A stretch of DNA of 64,000 bases, taken from Schlegelella aquatica (GTDB lineage: Bacteria > Pseudomonadota > Gammaproteobacteria > Burkholderiales > Burkholderiaceae_C). Below the pieces are notes generated by a model. That model saw nothing but the letters and a program-made list of their open reading frames with translations. It was not told the DNA's origin and did no database searches. The translations under genes were made by a program, and so were the position numbers. The stretch lies in the NCBI RefSeq assembly GCF_026013905.1, contig NZ_CP110257.1, positions 620,001 through 684,000 on the forward strand, read 5' to 3'. Of this stretch, positions 45,596-54,656 are shown one piece after another. Numbering within the stretch: position 1 is the first letter of the stretch; each line of letters starts with the position of its first letter.

Positions 45596-46066
45596 TCAGC
45601 TGCCGCCCGCGTACCCGTTCTGTCTCCAGGCTTCGAAGACGGCCACCGCGACGGCATTCGACAGGTTGAGGCTGCGCTGACCCGGCCGCATGGGCAGCCG
45701 CACCCGCTGCGCCGCCGGAAAGCGCTCCCGCAACTCGGGCGCCAAGCCGCGCGTCTCGCAGCCGAACACCAGCCAGTCGCCGGGCTGCCATCGCACTTCC
45801 GCGAAGGGGCGGCTTCCGTGCGTCGTGAAGGCGAACAGGCGCTGCGGATCCGGCGCCTCGGCCTCGAGCAACGCCTGCCAGGACGCGTGTCGTTTGACGT
45901 CCGCATACTCGTGGTAGTCCAGCCCGGCGCGGCGCATCAGCCGGTCCTCCATCGAGAATCCCAGCGGTTCGACCAGGTGCAGCTCGCAGCCGGTGTTGGC
46001 GGCCAGCCGGATCACGTTGCCCGTGTTCGGCGGGATCTCGGGTTCGACAAGGACGATGCGGAACAT
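45596..46066 (-). CDS. trmL: tRNA (cytidine(34)-2'-O)-methyltransferase TrmL
   Basis: A 156-residue SPOUT-fold methyltransferase that methylates the wobble ribose of tRNA-Leu. PEIPPNTGNVIRLAANTG and the knot-forming FGCETRGLAP and RSLNLSNAVAVAVFE segments are characteristic. It is convergent with the Bug-receptor gene. AATAAT lies 7 bp before the ATG with no SD, hinting at a leaderless message. Confidence 0.95.
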   Translation of the reverse strand: MFRIVLVEPEIPPNTGNVIRLAANTGCELHLVEPLGFSMEDRLMRRAGLDYHEYADVKRHASWQALLEAEAPDPQRLFAFTTHGSRPFAEVRWQPGDWLVFGCETRGLAPELRERFPAAQRVRLPMRPGQRSLNLSNAVAVAVFEAWRQNGYAGGS

Positions 46067-46073
46067 GGGCGCG

Positions 46074-46079
46074 ATTATT
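46074..46079 (-). promoter_or_regulatory. -10-like box directly before trmL
   Basis: AATAAT on the minus strand, separated from the trmL ATG by 7 bp. The spacing would place the transcription start at or next to the start codon. A -35 is not obvious. Confidence 0.35.
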
Positions 46080-46091
46080 CCCGCCTGCGCG

Positions 46092-46817
46092 TCACTCCCG
46101 GGGCGTGCGTGTCACCACCCAGGCCTCGACGCTGCGCGCCCCGGCGTCGAGCACGGTGAAGGCCAGTTCTCCCACGGTGGCGCCGGTCGTCATGACGTCG
46201 TCGACGATCGCCACGCGACGCCCCTGCAGCCAGGCGCGCCGATCGGCCCGCACCGCGAAGGCCCCTCTCACGTTGGCCGCGCGGGCGGCGAGGTCCAGGC
46301 CCACTTGGGGTGGCGTCTCGCGCAGCCGCACCAGCGTGCGGGCCTGCGCGGGCACCCCCAGGCGCCGGGCCACACACCGCGCGATCTCCCAAGCCTGGTT
46401 GTAGCCGCGCTGGGCCAGCCGTTCGGCTGAGAGCGGTGCGGCGAGCACCACGTCCACCGGTGGCTGCGCGCCATGGCATGCGTGCACGGCCTCGCTCAAG
46501 TGTTTCGCGAGGGTGGGGGCGAGGGCCACGTCCTGGTGGAACTTGAGCCGGGCGACGAGCGTGTCCCACGGAAAGACATGATCGAACGCCACGACGGTGC
46601 GAGCGAGCGGCAGCGGCATCGCCGCGCACGAGGGGCAGCGCGCTCCTTCGCTCAGGATCACCAGCCCGCAGCGCACGCACCGCGGCCTCGGCCGGGCATA
46701 GCGCGCCAGGCACGCGCGGCATACGGGCGCGTCTTGCCAGGTGCGGCAGACGAGGCACTGCCCCGGGCACCCGGCATGGAGAGAAGTCGCGAGCTTGCGA
46801 AGCAGTCGTGGCCCCAT
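46092..46817 (-). CDS. comF: ComF family phosphoribosyltransferase-like protein
   Basis: A 241-residue ComF/GntX-type protein. The N-terminal Cys-rich zinc region has CLVC, CRAC, CVRCG and CPSC pairs, followed by a PRT fold with VAIVDDVMTTGAT. Family members support DNA uptake in naturally competent species; in others the role is unclear. ATG 46817 is used; an ATG at 46850 would make the protein overlap the divergent promoter. It is divergent from the BioC-like gene. Confidence 0.88.
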   Translation of the reverse strand: MGPRLLRKLATSLHAGCPGQCLVCRTWQDAPVCRACLARYARPRPRCVRCGLVILSEGARCPSCAAMPLPLARTVVAFDHVFPWDTLVARLKFHQDVALAPTLAKHLSEAVHACHGAQPPVDVVLAAPLSAERLAQRGYNQAWEIARCVARRLGVPAQARTLVRLRETPPQVGLDLAARAANVRGAFAVRADRRAWLQGRRVAIVDDVMTTGATVGELAFTVLDAGARSVEAWVVTRTPRE

Positions 46818-46833
46818 CGGTCGATCGGCGGTC

Positions 46834-46841
46834 AATATACT
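46834..46841. promoter_or_regulatory. Divergent promoter comF / bioC-like gene
   Basis: AATATACT contains TATACT on the plus strand (46836-46841), 7 bp before the ATG at 46849, and TATATT on the minus strand (complement of 46834-46839), 16 bp before the comF ATG. The two -10 boxes overlap, so the two genes may compete for polymerase. Confidence 0.45.
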
Positions 46842-46848
46842 GCCCGCC

Positions 46849-47751
46849 ATGTCCGATCCCGCGCCCCGCCTGTTCGATCCACGCGCCACCGAGGCCTGGC
46901 TGCGACGTGCGCCGGTGGAGGCGGCGCCCTGGCTGCACCAGGAGGTGGCACGCCGCATGGCCGAGCGCCTTGCGCTCGTGCGTCGCACGCCGACCACCGT
47001 GATCGACTGGTGGGCGAGCTTGAGCGGCTCGGCGGAGTTGTTGCGCTCGACGTATCCGCAGGCACGTCTCGTCCCGGTCGAAGCGCCAGCGCGGCTGGCG
47101 CGCCTGGCGCAGGCACCTGCCCCGGCGGGGCCCTGGTGGTCGCCTGCGCGATGGCGTCGGCCCGCGGCGGCGCAGCCGGTGGAAGAGGGCGCGGCAGTCA
47201 CGCTCGGTGCCGAATTGCTGTGGGCCAACATGGTGCTGCATTGGGCGGCCGACCCGCCCGCGATGCTGCAGCAGTGGCATCGTGCCCTCGCCGTGGACGG
47301 CTTCGTGATGTTTTCGTGTCTGGGGCCCGACACCGTGCGCGAGTTGCGCACGCTCTACAGCCGTGCGGGTTGGGGCCCGGCAGGCGCGGAGTTCGTGGAC
47401 ATGCACGACATCGGCGACATGCTGGTGCACGCCGGCTTCGACGACCCGGTGATGGACATGGAGCGCTTGCGCCTGAGTTGGGACGACGCCTGCCGCTGCC
47501 TGGCCGAGCTGCGCACGCTCGGGCGCAACACCCATCCTCGGCGTGCCGCGGGGCTTCGCACGGCGCGGTGGCTGCGTGCGCTCGAAGCTGCGCTGACACC
47601 GGCCGAAGGGCCGACCGTGCTGACCTTCGAGATCGTCTACGGCCACGCCTTCAAAGGGCTGCCCCGGGCGCGAGCCGGTGGCGAAACGACGTCCGTCTCG
47701 CTGCAGGACATGCGCTCGATGATGCGGGCGCGAAACGCGCGCCGCTCCTGA
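46849..47751 (+). CDS. BioC-like methyltransferase-fold protein with degenerate SAM motif
   Basis: A 300-residue protein related to malonyl-ACP O-methyltransferase BioC, which masks malonyl-ACP at the start of biotin synthesis. The downstream methyltransferase features are kept (LLWANMVLHWAADP and MFSCLGPDTVRELR). Motif I, normally DLGCGTG, reads DWWASLSGS, so the glycine loop that binds S-adenosylmethionine is lost. It may be an inactive or repurposed homologue. No other bio gene is in the window. The ATG directly follows a -10 box, so a leaderless mRNA is likely. Confidence 0.7.
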   Translation: MSDPAPRLFDPRATEAWLRRAPVEAAPWLHQEVARRMAERLALVRRTPTTVIDWWASLSGSAELLRSTYPQARLVPVEAPARLARLAQAPAPAGPWWSPARWRRPAAAQPVEEGAAVTLGAELLWANMVLHWAADPPAMLQQWHRALAVDGFVMFSCLGPDTVRELRTLYSRAGWGPAGAEFVDMHDIGDMLVHAGFDDPVMDMERLRLSWDDACRCLAELRTLGRNTHPRRAAGLRTARWLRALEAALTPAEGPTVLTFEIVYGHAFKGLPRARAGGETTSVSLQDMRSMMRARNARRS

Positions 47752-47803
47752 GCAGCCCGCAGCTTGGCAAGCGAGGTCCACGCGCGCGGCCCTCGATGCC
47801 TGC

Positions 47804-47854
47804 GCGCGAAGGTGCGGCGCGAAGGTGCGGCACGTAGTGCGGCGCGAAGGTGCG
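47804..47854. repeat. 13-bp short tandem repeat
   Basis: Four units: GCGCGAAGGTGCG is exact at 47804-47816, 47817-47829 and 47842-47854, with a degraded unit (GCACGTAGTGCG) between the second and third. It lies in the roughly 300-bp gap before the oxidase operon. Besides this array and the promoter at 47945 I see nothing in that gap. Confidence 0.8.
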
Positions 47855-47944
47855 CATAGCGCGCAGAGCACCGCCGTTGCGTGCGATGTGCCCGTATGGT
47901 GGAACAGATTCGCACCTGCGTGTTCTGATGTTCGTCAAACTCGG

Positions 47945-47974
47945 TTGTGACCGGAATTTGCGCTAGGCTAAAAT
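47945..47974 (+). promoter_or_regulatory. Sigma-70-type promoter of the cytochrome oxidase operon
   Basis: TTGTGA and TAAAAT are 18 bp apart in the most AT-rich stretch of the gap. Transcription would start near 47981, giving a leader of about 70 nt to the DUF2244 gene. Confidence 0.6.
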
Positions 47975-48052
47975 TTCTCGGTTTGGTTGGGTAGCTTCCG
48001 CAGTCGCATTCGGCTCCGGTGTGGCCCGACCCGGGTGACTGGAGCAGTACGA

Positions 48053-48574
48053 ATGTCGGCCGCCGCCCCATCCTGTGTGTCGTCGATGGCGACCGGGCCT
48101 TCCGAAGAAGGCGCGGCACGATCGGGCGGTGCCGGGTGCGCGCAGTGGGTGCTCAAGCGGAACTGCTCCGTCACGCCTCGCCAGCTGGCTGGTTTCTATG
48201 CCTCGCTGTGCGTGGTGTCGCTCGGCATCGCCACCTACTTCTGGGCGCAGGGCGCCGTGTTGGTGATGCCTTTCGCCGGGGTCGAGCTGTTGGGCGTCGG
48301 GTGGGCCTTGCTGGTCTACGCGCGCCATGCGACCGATCGTGAGTGCGTCGTCCTTTCGGAGGGGCGGCTGTCGGTGGAGCGCTGGGAGGCCGGTCGGGTC
48401 GACCGGGTCGAGTTCGCCGCTCAGTGGGTGCGCGTCGACGCCCCTCATGCGGACGGGCTGCTGGAACTGCGGGGCGAGGGCAAGTCGGTGGAGATCGGGC
48501 GGCACGTGCTGGCCCATCAGCGCGCGGCCCTGGCCCACGAATTGCGCGCCGCGCTGGCCCGTGTCCGCATCTGA
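48053..48574 (+). CDS. DUF2244 membrane protein upstream of cytochrome oxidase
   Basis: A 173-residue protein with a helical hairpin (about 52-91) followed by a small beta-rich cytoplasmic domain, the layout of DUF2244. In betaproteobacteria it commonly precedes coxB and is thought to be part of the oxidase locus, without an assigned function. GGAG lies 8 bp before ATG 48053; a start 66 bp upstream is rejected for lack of an SD. Confidence 0.85.
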   Translation: MSAAAPSCVSSMATGPSEEGAARSGGAGCAQWVLKRNCSVTPRQLAGFYASLCVVSLGIATYFWAQGAVLVMPFAGVELLGVGWALLVYARHATDRECVVLSEGRLSVERWEAGRVDRVEFAAQWVRVDAPHADGLLELRGEGKSVEIGRHVLAHQRAALAHELRAALARVRI

Positions 48575-48625
48575 CGCGGCACGGCGGGAGCGTCGGTGAT
48601 CGAGTTTGAAACTGAAGTGACCACG

Positions 48626-49798
48626 ATGAAGACGATGAAAGCTCTTTGGCACAAAGTGGGGCAGGCGGGCCTCGGCTTGTGTGCGGCTTTGGCCACCACC
48701 GGTGCGCTGGCCGTCAACGACCTGCCCGGCGGCCCGGCGGTTCGTCAGGTCAACATGCACCCCCCGGTCACCCGCATCGCCGACGAGCAGCAGTTCCTGC
48801 ACAACATGATGCTGTGGATCTGCGGCGTCATCTTCGTCGTCGTCTTCAGCGTGATGTTCTACTCGATCATCAAGCACCGGAAGTCCAAGGGGGCCAAGCC
48901 CGCCAACTTCCACGAGAGCGTGAAGGTCGAGATCGCCTGGACGGTCGTGCCCTTCCTGATCGTGATCGGCATGGCGCTGCCCGCGACCAAGGCCGTCGTC
49001 GCGATGAAGGACACCACCAACGCCGACCTCACCATCAAGGCCACGGGCTACCAGTGGAAGTGGGGCTACGACTACCTGAAGGGCGAGGGTGAAGGCATCT
49101 CCTTCGTCTCCACGCTCGATGCGACCCACCGCGAGGCCTCCGACGCCGGCAAGCCCGTCGGCGACGACTACCTGCTGAAGGTGGACAACCCGCTGGTCGT
49201 GCCGGTGGACAAGAAGATCCGCATCGTCACCACCGCGAACGATGTGATCCACGCCTGGATGGTCCCGGCCTTCGGCGTCAAGCAGGACGCCATCCCCGGC
49301 TTCGTGCGCGACACCTGGTTCCGCGCCGAGAAGGTGGGCGACTACTACGGCCAGTGCGCCGAGCTGTGCGGCAAGGAGCACGCCTACATGCCGATCCACG
49401 TGAAGGTGGTCTCTCAGGAGGACTACGCCAAGTGGGTCGAGTCCAAGAAGAAGGAGATGGCCGCCAAGGCCGACGACCCGAACAAGGTCTGGCCGCTCGA
49501 GGAGCTGGTGGCCCGCGGCGAGAAGGTCTATGCCGCCAACTGCGCCGCCTGCCACAAGGCCGACGGCACGGGCGCGGGCCCCATCAAGGCGCTGGCCGGC
49601 TCGCCGATCGTGCTGTCGCAAGACAAGGCCAAGCAGATCGACATCGTCCTGCACGGCGCGGCCGGCGGCGCCATGCCCGCGTGGAAGCAGCTCTCGGACA
49701 CCGAGATCGCCGCCGTCATCACCTACACGAAGAACGCGTGGTCGAACAAGACCGGCCAGATCGTCCAGCCGGCCGAGATCGTCGCCGCCCGCAAGTAA
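48626..49798 (+). CDS. coxB: Cytochrome c oxidase subunit II with fused cytochrome c
   Basis: A 390-residue subunit II (CtaC). Signal-like N-terminus, two membrane helices (about 60-83 and 102-125), then the CuA domain with ligands H209, C244, C248, H252 and M255. A C-terminal c-type haem domain carries CAACH (306-310) and an axial Met in GGAMPAW, making it a caa3-type oxidase fed directly by cytochrome c. An alternative GTG start at 48596 has a better SD (GGGAG) but adds an acidic decapeptide before the signal peptide. Confidence 0.96.
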   Translation: MKTMKALWHKVGQAGLGLCAALATTGALAVNDLPGGPAVRQVNMHPPVTRIADEQQFLHNMMLWICGVIFVVVFSVMFYSIIKHRKSKGAKPANFHESVKVEIAWTVVPFLIVIGMALPATKAVVAMKDTTNADLTIKATGYQWKWGYDYLKGEGEGISFVSTLDATHREASDAGKPVGDDYLLKVDNPLVVPVDKKIRIVTTANDVIHAWMVPAFGVKQDAIPGFVRDTWFRAEKVGDYYGQCAELCGKEHAYMPIHVKVVSQEDYAKWVESKKKEMAAKADDPNKVWPLEELVARGEKVYAANCAACHKADGTGAGPIKALAGSPIVLSQDKAKQIDIVLHGAAGGAMPAWKQLSDTEIAAVITYTKNAWSNKTGQIVQPAEIVAARK

Positions 49799-49823
49799 CG
49801 CAAGCAGTTTGGAAAGGATCGAC

Positions 49824-51455
49824 ATGAGCGCAGTCCTCGAGCCTCACGGTCACGTCGCGGGCGGGCATGCCCACGACCATGCCCACGACCACCCGCACGG
49901 CTGGCGCCGCTGGCTGTTTGCGACCAACCACAAGGACATCGGCACGCTGTACCTGCTGTTCAGCTTTGCGATGCTGATGGTCGGTGGCGTGCTGGCCCTG
50001 CTGATCCGCGCCGAGCTGTTCCAGCCCGGTTTGCAGATCGTGAACCCGCAGCTGTTCAACCAGTTCACCACGATGCACGGCCTCATCATGGTGTTCGGCG
50101 CGATCATGCCGGCCTTCGTCGGCTTCGCGAACTGGATGATTCCGCTGCAGATCGGCGCCTCGGACATGGCCTTCGCGCGGATGAACAACTTCAGCTTCTG
50201 GCTGATGATCCCCGCGGCGATCATCCTCGTGGCGTCGTTCTTCATGCCGGGCGGCGCTCCTGCCGCCGGCTGGACGCTCTATGCGCCGCTGACGCTGCAG
50301 ATGGGCCCCTCGATGGACGCTGCGATCTTCGCGATGCACATCCTGGGCGCCTCGTCCATCATGGGCTCGATCAACATCATCGTGACCATCCTCAACATGC
50401 GCGCGCCGGGCATGACGCTGATGAAGATGCCGATGTTCGCGTGGACGTGGCTCATCACGGCGTACCTGCTGATCGCGGTGATCCCCGTGCTGGCCGGCGC
50501 GATCACGATGACGCTGACGGACCGCCACTTCGGCACCAGCTTCTTCAATCCGGCCGGCGGCGGTGACCCGATCATGTACCAGCACATCTTCTGGTTCTTC
50601 GGGCACCCCGAGGTCTACATCATGATCCTGCCGGCCTTCGGCATCATCAGCCAGATCGTGCCGGCCTTCGCCCGCAAGCGCCTGTTCGGCTACACCTCGA
50701 TGGTGTACGCCACCGCCTCCATCGCGATCCTGTCGTTCATCGTGTGGGCACACCACATGTTCACGACCGGCATGCCGGTGACGGGCCAGCTCTTCTTCAT
50801 GTACGCGACGATGCTCATCGCCGTGCCGACCGGCGTGAAGATCTTCAACTGGGTCGCCACTATGTGGAAGGGCTCGATGACCTTCGAGACCCCGATGCTG
50901 TTCGCCGTGGGCTTCATCTTCGTGTTCACGATGGGCGGCTTCACGGGCTTGATCCTGTCGATGGCCCCGATCGACATCCAGCTGCAGGACACCTACTACG
51001 TCGTGGCCCACTTCCACTACGTGCTGGTGGCCGGCTCGCTGTATGCCCTGTTCGCCGGCTTCTACTACTGGGGTCCGAAGTGGACGGGCGTCATGTACAA
51101 CGAGGCTCGCGGCAAGTTCCATTTCTGGGGCTCGCTCATCACCTTCAACGTCACGTTCTTCCCGATGCACTTCCTGGGTCTGGCCGGCATGCCGCGTCGC
51201 TACGCCGACTACCCCATGCAGTTCGCCGACTTCAACCTCGTCGCTTCGATCGGCGCGTTCGGCTTCGGTCTGATGCAGGTGTACTTCTTCCTGTTCATCG
51301 TGCTGCCGATGATGCGCGGCCAGGGCGCCAAGGCCCCGCAGCGTCCGTGGGAAGGCGCTGAAGGCCTCGAGTGGGAAGTGCCGTCTCCGGCTCCTTTCCA
51401 CACCTTCGAAACGCCGCCCAAGCTCAACGCCAGCGCGACCAAGGTGATCGGCTGA
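49824..51455 (+). CDS. ctaD: Cytochrome c oxidase subunit I
   Basis: The 543-residue catalytic core with 12 membrane helices. Visible ligands: TTMHG for the low-spin haem, WFFGHPEVY (the His-Tyr cross-link pair at CuB), WAHHM for the other CuB His residues, and VAHFHYVL for haem a3 and haem a. An unusual His/Asp/Gly-rich N-tail (about residues 8-26, repeated [14 protein letters not shown]) could bind metal. AAAGGA precedes ATG 49824. Confidence 0.98.
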   Translation: MSAVLEPHGHVAGGHAHDHAHDHPHGWRRWLFATNHKDIGTLYLLFSFAMLMVGGVLALLIRAELFQPGLQIVNPQLFNQFTTMHGLIMVFGAIMPAFVGFANWMIPLQIGASDMAFARMNNFSFWLMIPAAIILVASFFMPGGAPAAGWTLYAPLTLQMGPSMDAAIFAMHILGASSIMGSINIIVTILNMRAPGMTLMKMPMFAWTWLITAYLLIAVIPVLAGAITMTLTDRHFGTSFFNPAGGGDPIMYQHIFWFFGHPEVYIMILPAFGIISQIVPAFARKRLFGYTSMVYATASIAILSFIVWAHHMFTTGMPVTGQLFFMYATMLIAVPTGVKIFNWVATMWKGSMTFETPMLFAVGFIFVFTMGGFTGLILSMAPIDIQLQDTYYVVAHFHYVLVAGSLYALFAGFYYWGPKWTGVMYNEARGKFHFWGSLITFNVTFFPMHFLGLAGMPRRYADYPMQFADFNLVASIGAFGFGLMQVYFFLFIVLPMMRGQGAKAPQRPWEGAEGLEWEVPSPAPFHTFETPPKLNASATKVIG

Positions 51456-51481
51456 TCCTTCCAGGCACGAGCGAGACGACC

Positions 51482-51595
51482 ATGCAACCCGACGACAAGC
51501 ACAAGCAGAATCTGCGGCTGGGCCTGATCCTGGCGACGATCGCGCTGGCGTTCTTCGTCGGGTTCATCGTGCGCATCGCGTTCTTCGGCCACTGA
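51482..51595 (+). CDS. Cytochrome oxidase small assembly protein
   Basis: A 37-residue single-helix membrane peptide (helix at about 12-33) between ctaD and ctaG. Small proteins of this design at this position are annotated in betaproteobacteria as cytochrome oxidase small assembly proteins. Spacing is tight (26 bp from ctaD, 16 bp to ctaG) and the hydropathy is clear, so it is probably real despite its size. Confidence 0.8.
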   Translation: MQPDDKHKQNLRLGLILATIALAFFVGFIVRIAFFGH

Positions 51596-51611
51596 GGACG
51601 TCACGCAGACC

Positions 51612-52232
51612 ATGAGCCACGCCCGCATCCGCAGCGACAACCGCCGCATGGTCGGCAAGCTGCTTGTCATCGCGCTGGCGATGTTCGGCTTCGGCTATGC
51701 GCTGGTGCCGATGTACCGAGCGATCTGCGACGCGCTGGGCATCAACGTGCTGTCGGTGGCCGAGCGCCAGCAGCCGGGCATGGCAGCGGGCAAGCCGGTC
51801 AACACGCAGGTGGACACCAGCCGCCTCATCACGGTGGAGTTCGACGCCAATGCGCGCGGCCCCTGGGAGTTCAAGCCGGCGGTGCGCTCGTTGCAGGTGC
51901 ATCCGGGCGAGATGGCCACGGTGATGTACGAGTTCCGCAACGTGCAAAGCCGCGCGATGGCCGCACAGGCCATTCCCAGCTACGCGCCCAAGCAGGCGAC
52001 GGCCCACTTCAACAAGCTCGAGTGCTTCTGTTTCACCGAACACACGCTGGCACCGGGCGAGAGCAAAGCGTGGCCGGTGGTGTTCGTCATCGATCCCAAG
52101 CTGCCGAAGGACGTCACCACCATCACGCTCTCGTACACCTTCTTCGAGGTCGGCGGCAAGGTGCCGCAGGCACCCGCAGGCGGTGCGGTGAAGGCCACGT
52201 CGGCTGCGATGGCGTGGGAGCCTCGCACATGA
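51612..52232 (+). CDS. ctaG: Cytochrome c oxidase assembly protein CtaG (Cox11)
   Basis: A 206-residue copper chaperone that inserts CuB into subunit I. One N-terminal membrane helix (about 14-34) and a periplasmic Ig-like domain with the copper-binding CFCF motif (LECFCFTEHTL). The stop overlaps the DUF2970 start. Confidence 0.96.
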   Translation: MSHARIRSDNRRMVGKLLVIALAMFGFGYALVPMYRAICDALGINVLSVAERQQPGMAAGKPVNTQVDTSRLITVEFDANARGPWEFKPAVRSLQVHPGEMATVMYEFRNVQSRAMAAQAIPSYAPKQATAHFNKLECFCFTEHTLAPGESKAWPVVFVIDPKLPKDVTTITLSYTFFEVGGKVPQAPAGGAVKATSAAMAWEPRT

Positions 52233-52486
52233 CCCGCGACGACCTGCACCACCCGCCGGGCGCCGACCTGAAAGCGGCGGTGCGCCGCAAGGGCTCGTTC
52301 TGGCAGACCATGAAAGCCGTCGCCTGGTCGTTCTTCGGGGTTCGCAAGTCCTCCGAGTACGACAAGGACGTGAGCCAGCTCAACCCTGTGCACGTGATCG
52401 TGGCCGGCATCATCGGCGCCGTGGTGTTCGTGGTCCTGCTGGTCTTGCTCGTGCGCTGGGTCATTTCCAGCGGCGTGGCTGCATGA
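52229..52486 (+). CDS. DUF2970 membrane protein
   Basis: An 85-residue protein with a basic N-half (FWQTMKAVAWSFFGVRKS) and a C-terminal helix (about 53-79). This is DUF2970, regularly found between ctaG and ctaE in Burkholderiales; function unknown. Coupled to ctaG by ATGA. Confidence 0.85.
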   Translation: MTRDDLHHPPGADLKAAVRRKGSFWQTMKAVAWSFFGVRKSSEYDKDVSQLNPVHVIVAGIIGAVVFVVLLVLLVRWVISSGVAA

Positions 52487-52562
52487 GTGGGGGATCGCCA
52501 GGCTCCGCACAGACGTCTCGCGCATCAAGACACACAAGAAGTCAGGTTCATTAGGAGAAAAC

Positions 52563-53447
52563 ATGTCGGCAACGACGCATCACGGCTCGACGCCTTACTA
52601 CTTCGTGCCCGGACCGTCCCGGCACCCGGTCATGGCCGCGATCGGCCTGTTCTTCGTGATCCTCGGCGCCGGCCAGTGGGTCAACGGCCACGCCTGGGGC
52701 GCGTACTCGCTGCTGTTCGGCCTGATCTGGTCGGGCGTGATCCTGTTCCAGTGGTTCCGTGACGCCATCCGCGAAAGCGAGGGCGGCCTCTACAGCGACC
52801 GCGTCGACGTCTCCTACCGCTGGAGCATGAGTTGGTTCATCTTCTCGGAGGTGATGTTCTTCGGCGCGTTCTTCGGCGCGCTGTTCTGGGCCCGCGCGTT
52901 CACGCTGCCGATGCTGGGCGACCTCGATCACCAGATCCTGTGGCCCGATTTTCGCGCCATCTGGCCGAGCACCCAGCCGGGCGTGACCGCCTCGCCGGCC
53001 GGCACGGTGGAGCCCTTCCAGGTGATCGGTCCGTGGCCGCTGCCCACGATCAACACCGCCTTGCTGCTCACCTCGGGCGTGACGCTGACCATCGCTCACC
53101 ACGCCCTGCGCGCCGGTAACCGCAGCAAGACGATCGCCTTCATGTGGCTGACGGTGCTGCTGGGCCTCACGTTCCTGTTGGTCCAGGGCTACGAATACGC
53201 CCACGCCTACCGCGACCTGAACCTCAAGCTGAGCTCGGGCATCTTCGGCTCGACGTTCTTCATGCTGACGGGCTTCCACGGCTTCCACGTGTTCGTCGGC
53301 ATGCTGATGCTGCTGTTCATCACCCTGCGGCTCATGAAGGGCCACTTCACGCCCGAGCGTCACTTCGGCTTCGAGGGAGCGGCCTGGTACTGGCACTTCG
53401 TCGACGTCGTGTGGCTGGGCCTGTACATCCTCGTCTACTGGATGTAA
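52563..53447 (+). CDS. ctaE: Cytochrome c oxidase subunit III
   Basis: A 294-residue inner-membrane subunit with seven helices that stabilises the catalytic core. PYYFVPGPSRHPVMA, FFGAFFGALFWAR and the C-terminal WYWHFVDVVWLGLYILVYW are typical. TTAGGAGAAA gives a strong SD before ATG 52563. Confidence 0.97.
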   Translation: MSATTHHGSTPYYFVPGPSRHPVMAAIGLFFVILGAGQWVNGHAWGAYSLLFGLIWSGVILFQWFRDAIRESEGGLYSDRVDVSYRWSMSWFIFSEVMFFGAFFGALFWARAFTLPMLGDLDHQILWPDFRAIWPSTQPGVTASPAGTVEPFQVIGPWPLPTINTALLLTSGVTLTIAHHALRAGNRSKTIAFMWLTVLLGLTFLLVQGYEYAHAYRDLNLKLSSGIFGSTFFMLTGFHGFHVFVGMLMLLFITLRLMKGHFTPERHFGFEGAAWYWHFVDVVWLGLYILVYWM

Positions 53448-53481
53448 GGCGCCCCAGGCAACGACACGACGTTCCTCGACC

Positions 53482-53501
53482 AACGCCGCGCAAGCGGCGT
53501 T
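53482..53501 (+). terminator. Terminator after ctaE
   Basis: AACGCCGC / GCGGCGTT, an 8-bp perfect stem with a GCAA tetraloop, followed by TGTCATTT. It lies 35 bp after the ctaE stop and marks the probable end of the coxB-ctaE operon. Confidence 0.6.
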
Positions 53502-53606
53502 TGTCATTTGAGCCGGGCGACGCGCGCAAGGCCTCACCTCTGGCGGTCGAAGTGACGGCCTGCCCGTCGAGGGGGACGGCAGGGCGTCGGGCGGCGGGGG
53601 ACGGTC

Positions 53607-53828
53607 TCAGCGTACGAGCGGCACGCCGGTGGGCTGGATCCAGCCGAGCTTGTAGCTGATCAGGATGAAGACGAACAGCAGGATGGAGATGCCCACGCGC
53701 AAGGCCAGGGCGCGCACCATGTTGTTCGTCTTGGGCTTGCCGTCGCGGCCGTCGCGCATCATGAACACGAGTGCGGAGGCGAGGCTTCCAATGATGAGCA
53801 CGAAGGCCAGGGCGACGACGATCTTCAT
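53607..53828 (-). CDS. DUF2909 twin-transmembrane protein
   Basis: A 73-residue protein of two membrane helices (about 3-25 and 44-63) joined by a charged, Lys/Arg/Asp-rich loop. It belongs to the DUF2909 family, which accompanies oxidase genes in betaproteobacteria. Unlike its neighbours it is on the minus strand, divergent from surf1 and convergent with ctaE. ATG 53828 is chosen over one 9 bp upstream. Confidence 0.82.
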   Translation of the reverse strand: MKIVVALAFVLIIGSLASALVFMMRDGRDGKPKTNNMVRALALRVGISILLFVFILISYKLGWIQPTGVPLVR

Positions 53829-53915
53829 ACAGGGCATTATCCGCTCGCGGACACCGGCCCGTGCGATGCAGGGCGGGCATTGCCCGCGCGAGGACGACGT
53901 CCGATGAGGGGCACG

Positions 53916-54656
53916 ATGAGAAGCGATCGCTGGCGACGCTGGGCGGTGCTGCTCGCCGCCCTGGGCGCGGTGGCCGCCACCACGATGCTCGGGCGGTGGC
54001 AGCTCTCGCGCGCTGCGCAAAAAGAGGCTCTGGCGGAAGAACTGCGCACGCAGTCCCTGGCGGCGCCGGTGGACCTCGGCGCCGTCAGTCCCGCGGAGGC
54101 GGCCGATCCGCGCTGGCGCTCGCGCCGCGTGATCGCGCGCGGGCACTGGCAGGCTGCGCGCACCGTTTTCCTCGACAACCGGCAGATGAACGGGCGGCCG
54201 GGCTTCTATGTGGTCACGCCTTTGCGACTGTCGGGCCGCGACGATGCCATCCTCGTGCAACGCGGTTGGGTGCCGCGCGACCTTCAGGACCGCACACGGC
54301 TGCCCGAGGTGAAGAGCCCCGATGGGGAGGTGCGTATCCTGGCACGCATCGCCCCACCACCGACCAAGCTGTACGAGTTCGCGGGCGAGCAGTCCGGGCC
54401 GATCCGGCAGAATCTGGACCTTCAGTCGTATGCGCGCGAAACGGGCCTTGTGTTGTGGCCGGTGTCGCTCGTCCAGCTCGATGATCCCGGTGCGCCGGGG
54501 CCGCACGACGGCCTCGCCCGTCAATGGCCGCAACCGGCGGTCGATGTCCACAAGCACTACGGCTACGCCGCGCAGTGGTTTGCGCTGGCCGCCCTGATCG
54601 CAGGTCTTTATGTCTGGTTCCAACTCCTCCGCCCGCGGCTCCGACGCTCGCGCTGA
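53916..54656 (+). CDS. SURF1 family oxidase assembly protein
   Basis: A 246-residue SURF1 protein with one helix at each end (about 8-27 and 218-236) and a periplasmic domain with LGRWQLSRAAQKE and RGHW plus FLDNRQMNGRPGFYVVTPL. SURF1 handles haem A delivery to subunit I. The start could be 53904 or 53916; the latter has GAGG at a better distance. The stop lies inside the next frame. Confidence 0.92.
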   Translation: MRSDRWRRWAVLLAALGAVAATTMLGRWQLSRAAQKEALAEELRTQSLAAPVDLGAVSPAEAADPRWRSRRVIARGHWQAARTVFLDNRQMNGRPGFYVVTPLRLSGRDDAILVQRGWVPRDLQDRTRLPEVKSPDGEVRILARIAPPPTKLYEFAGEQSGPIRQNLDLQSYARETGLVLWPVSLVQLDDPGAPGPHDGLARQWPQPAVDVHKHYGYAAQWFALAALIAGLYVWFQLLRPRLRRSR

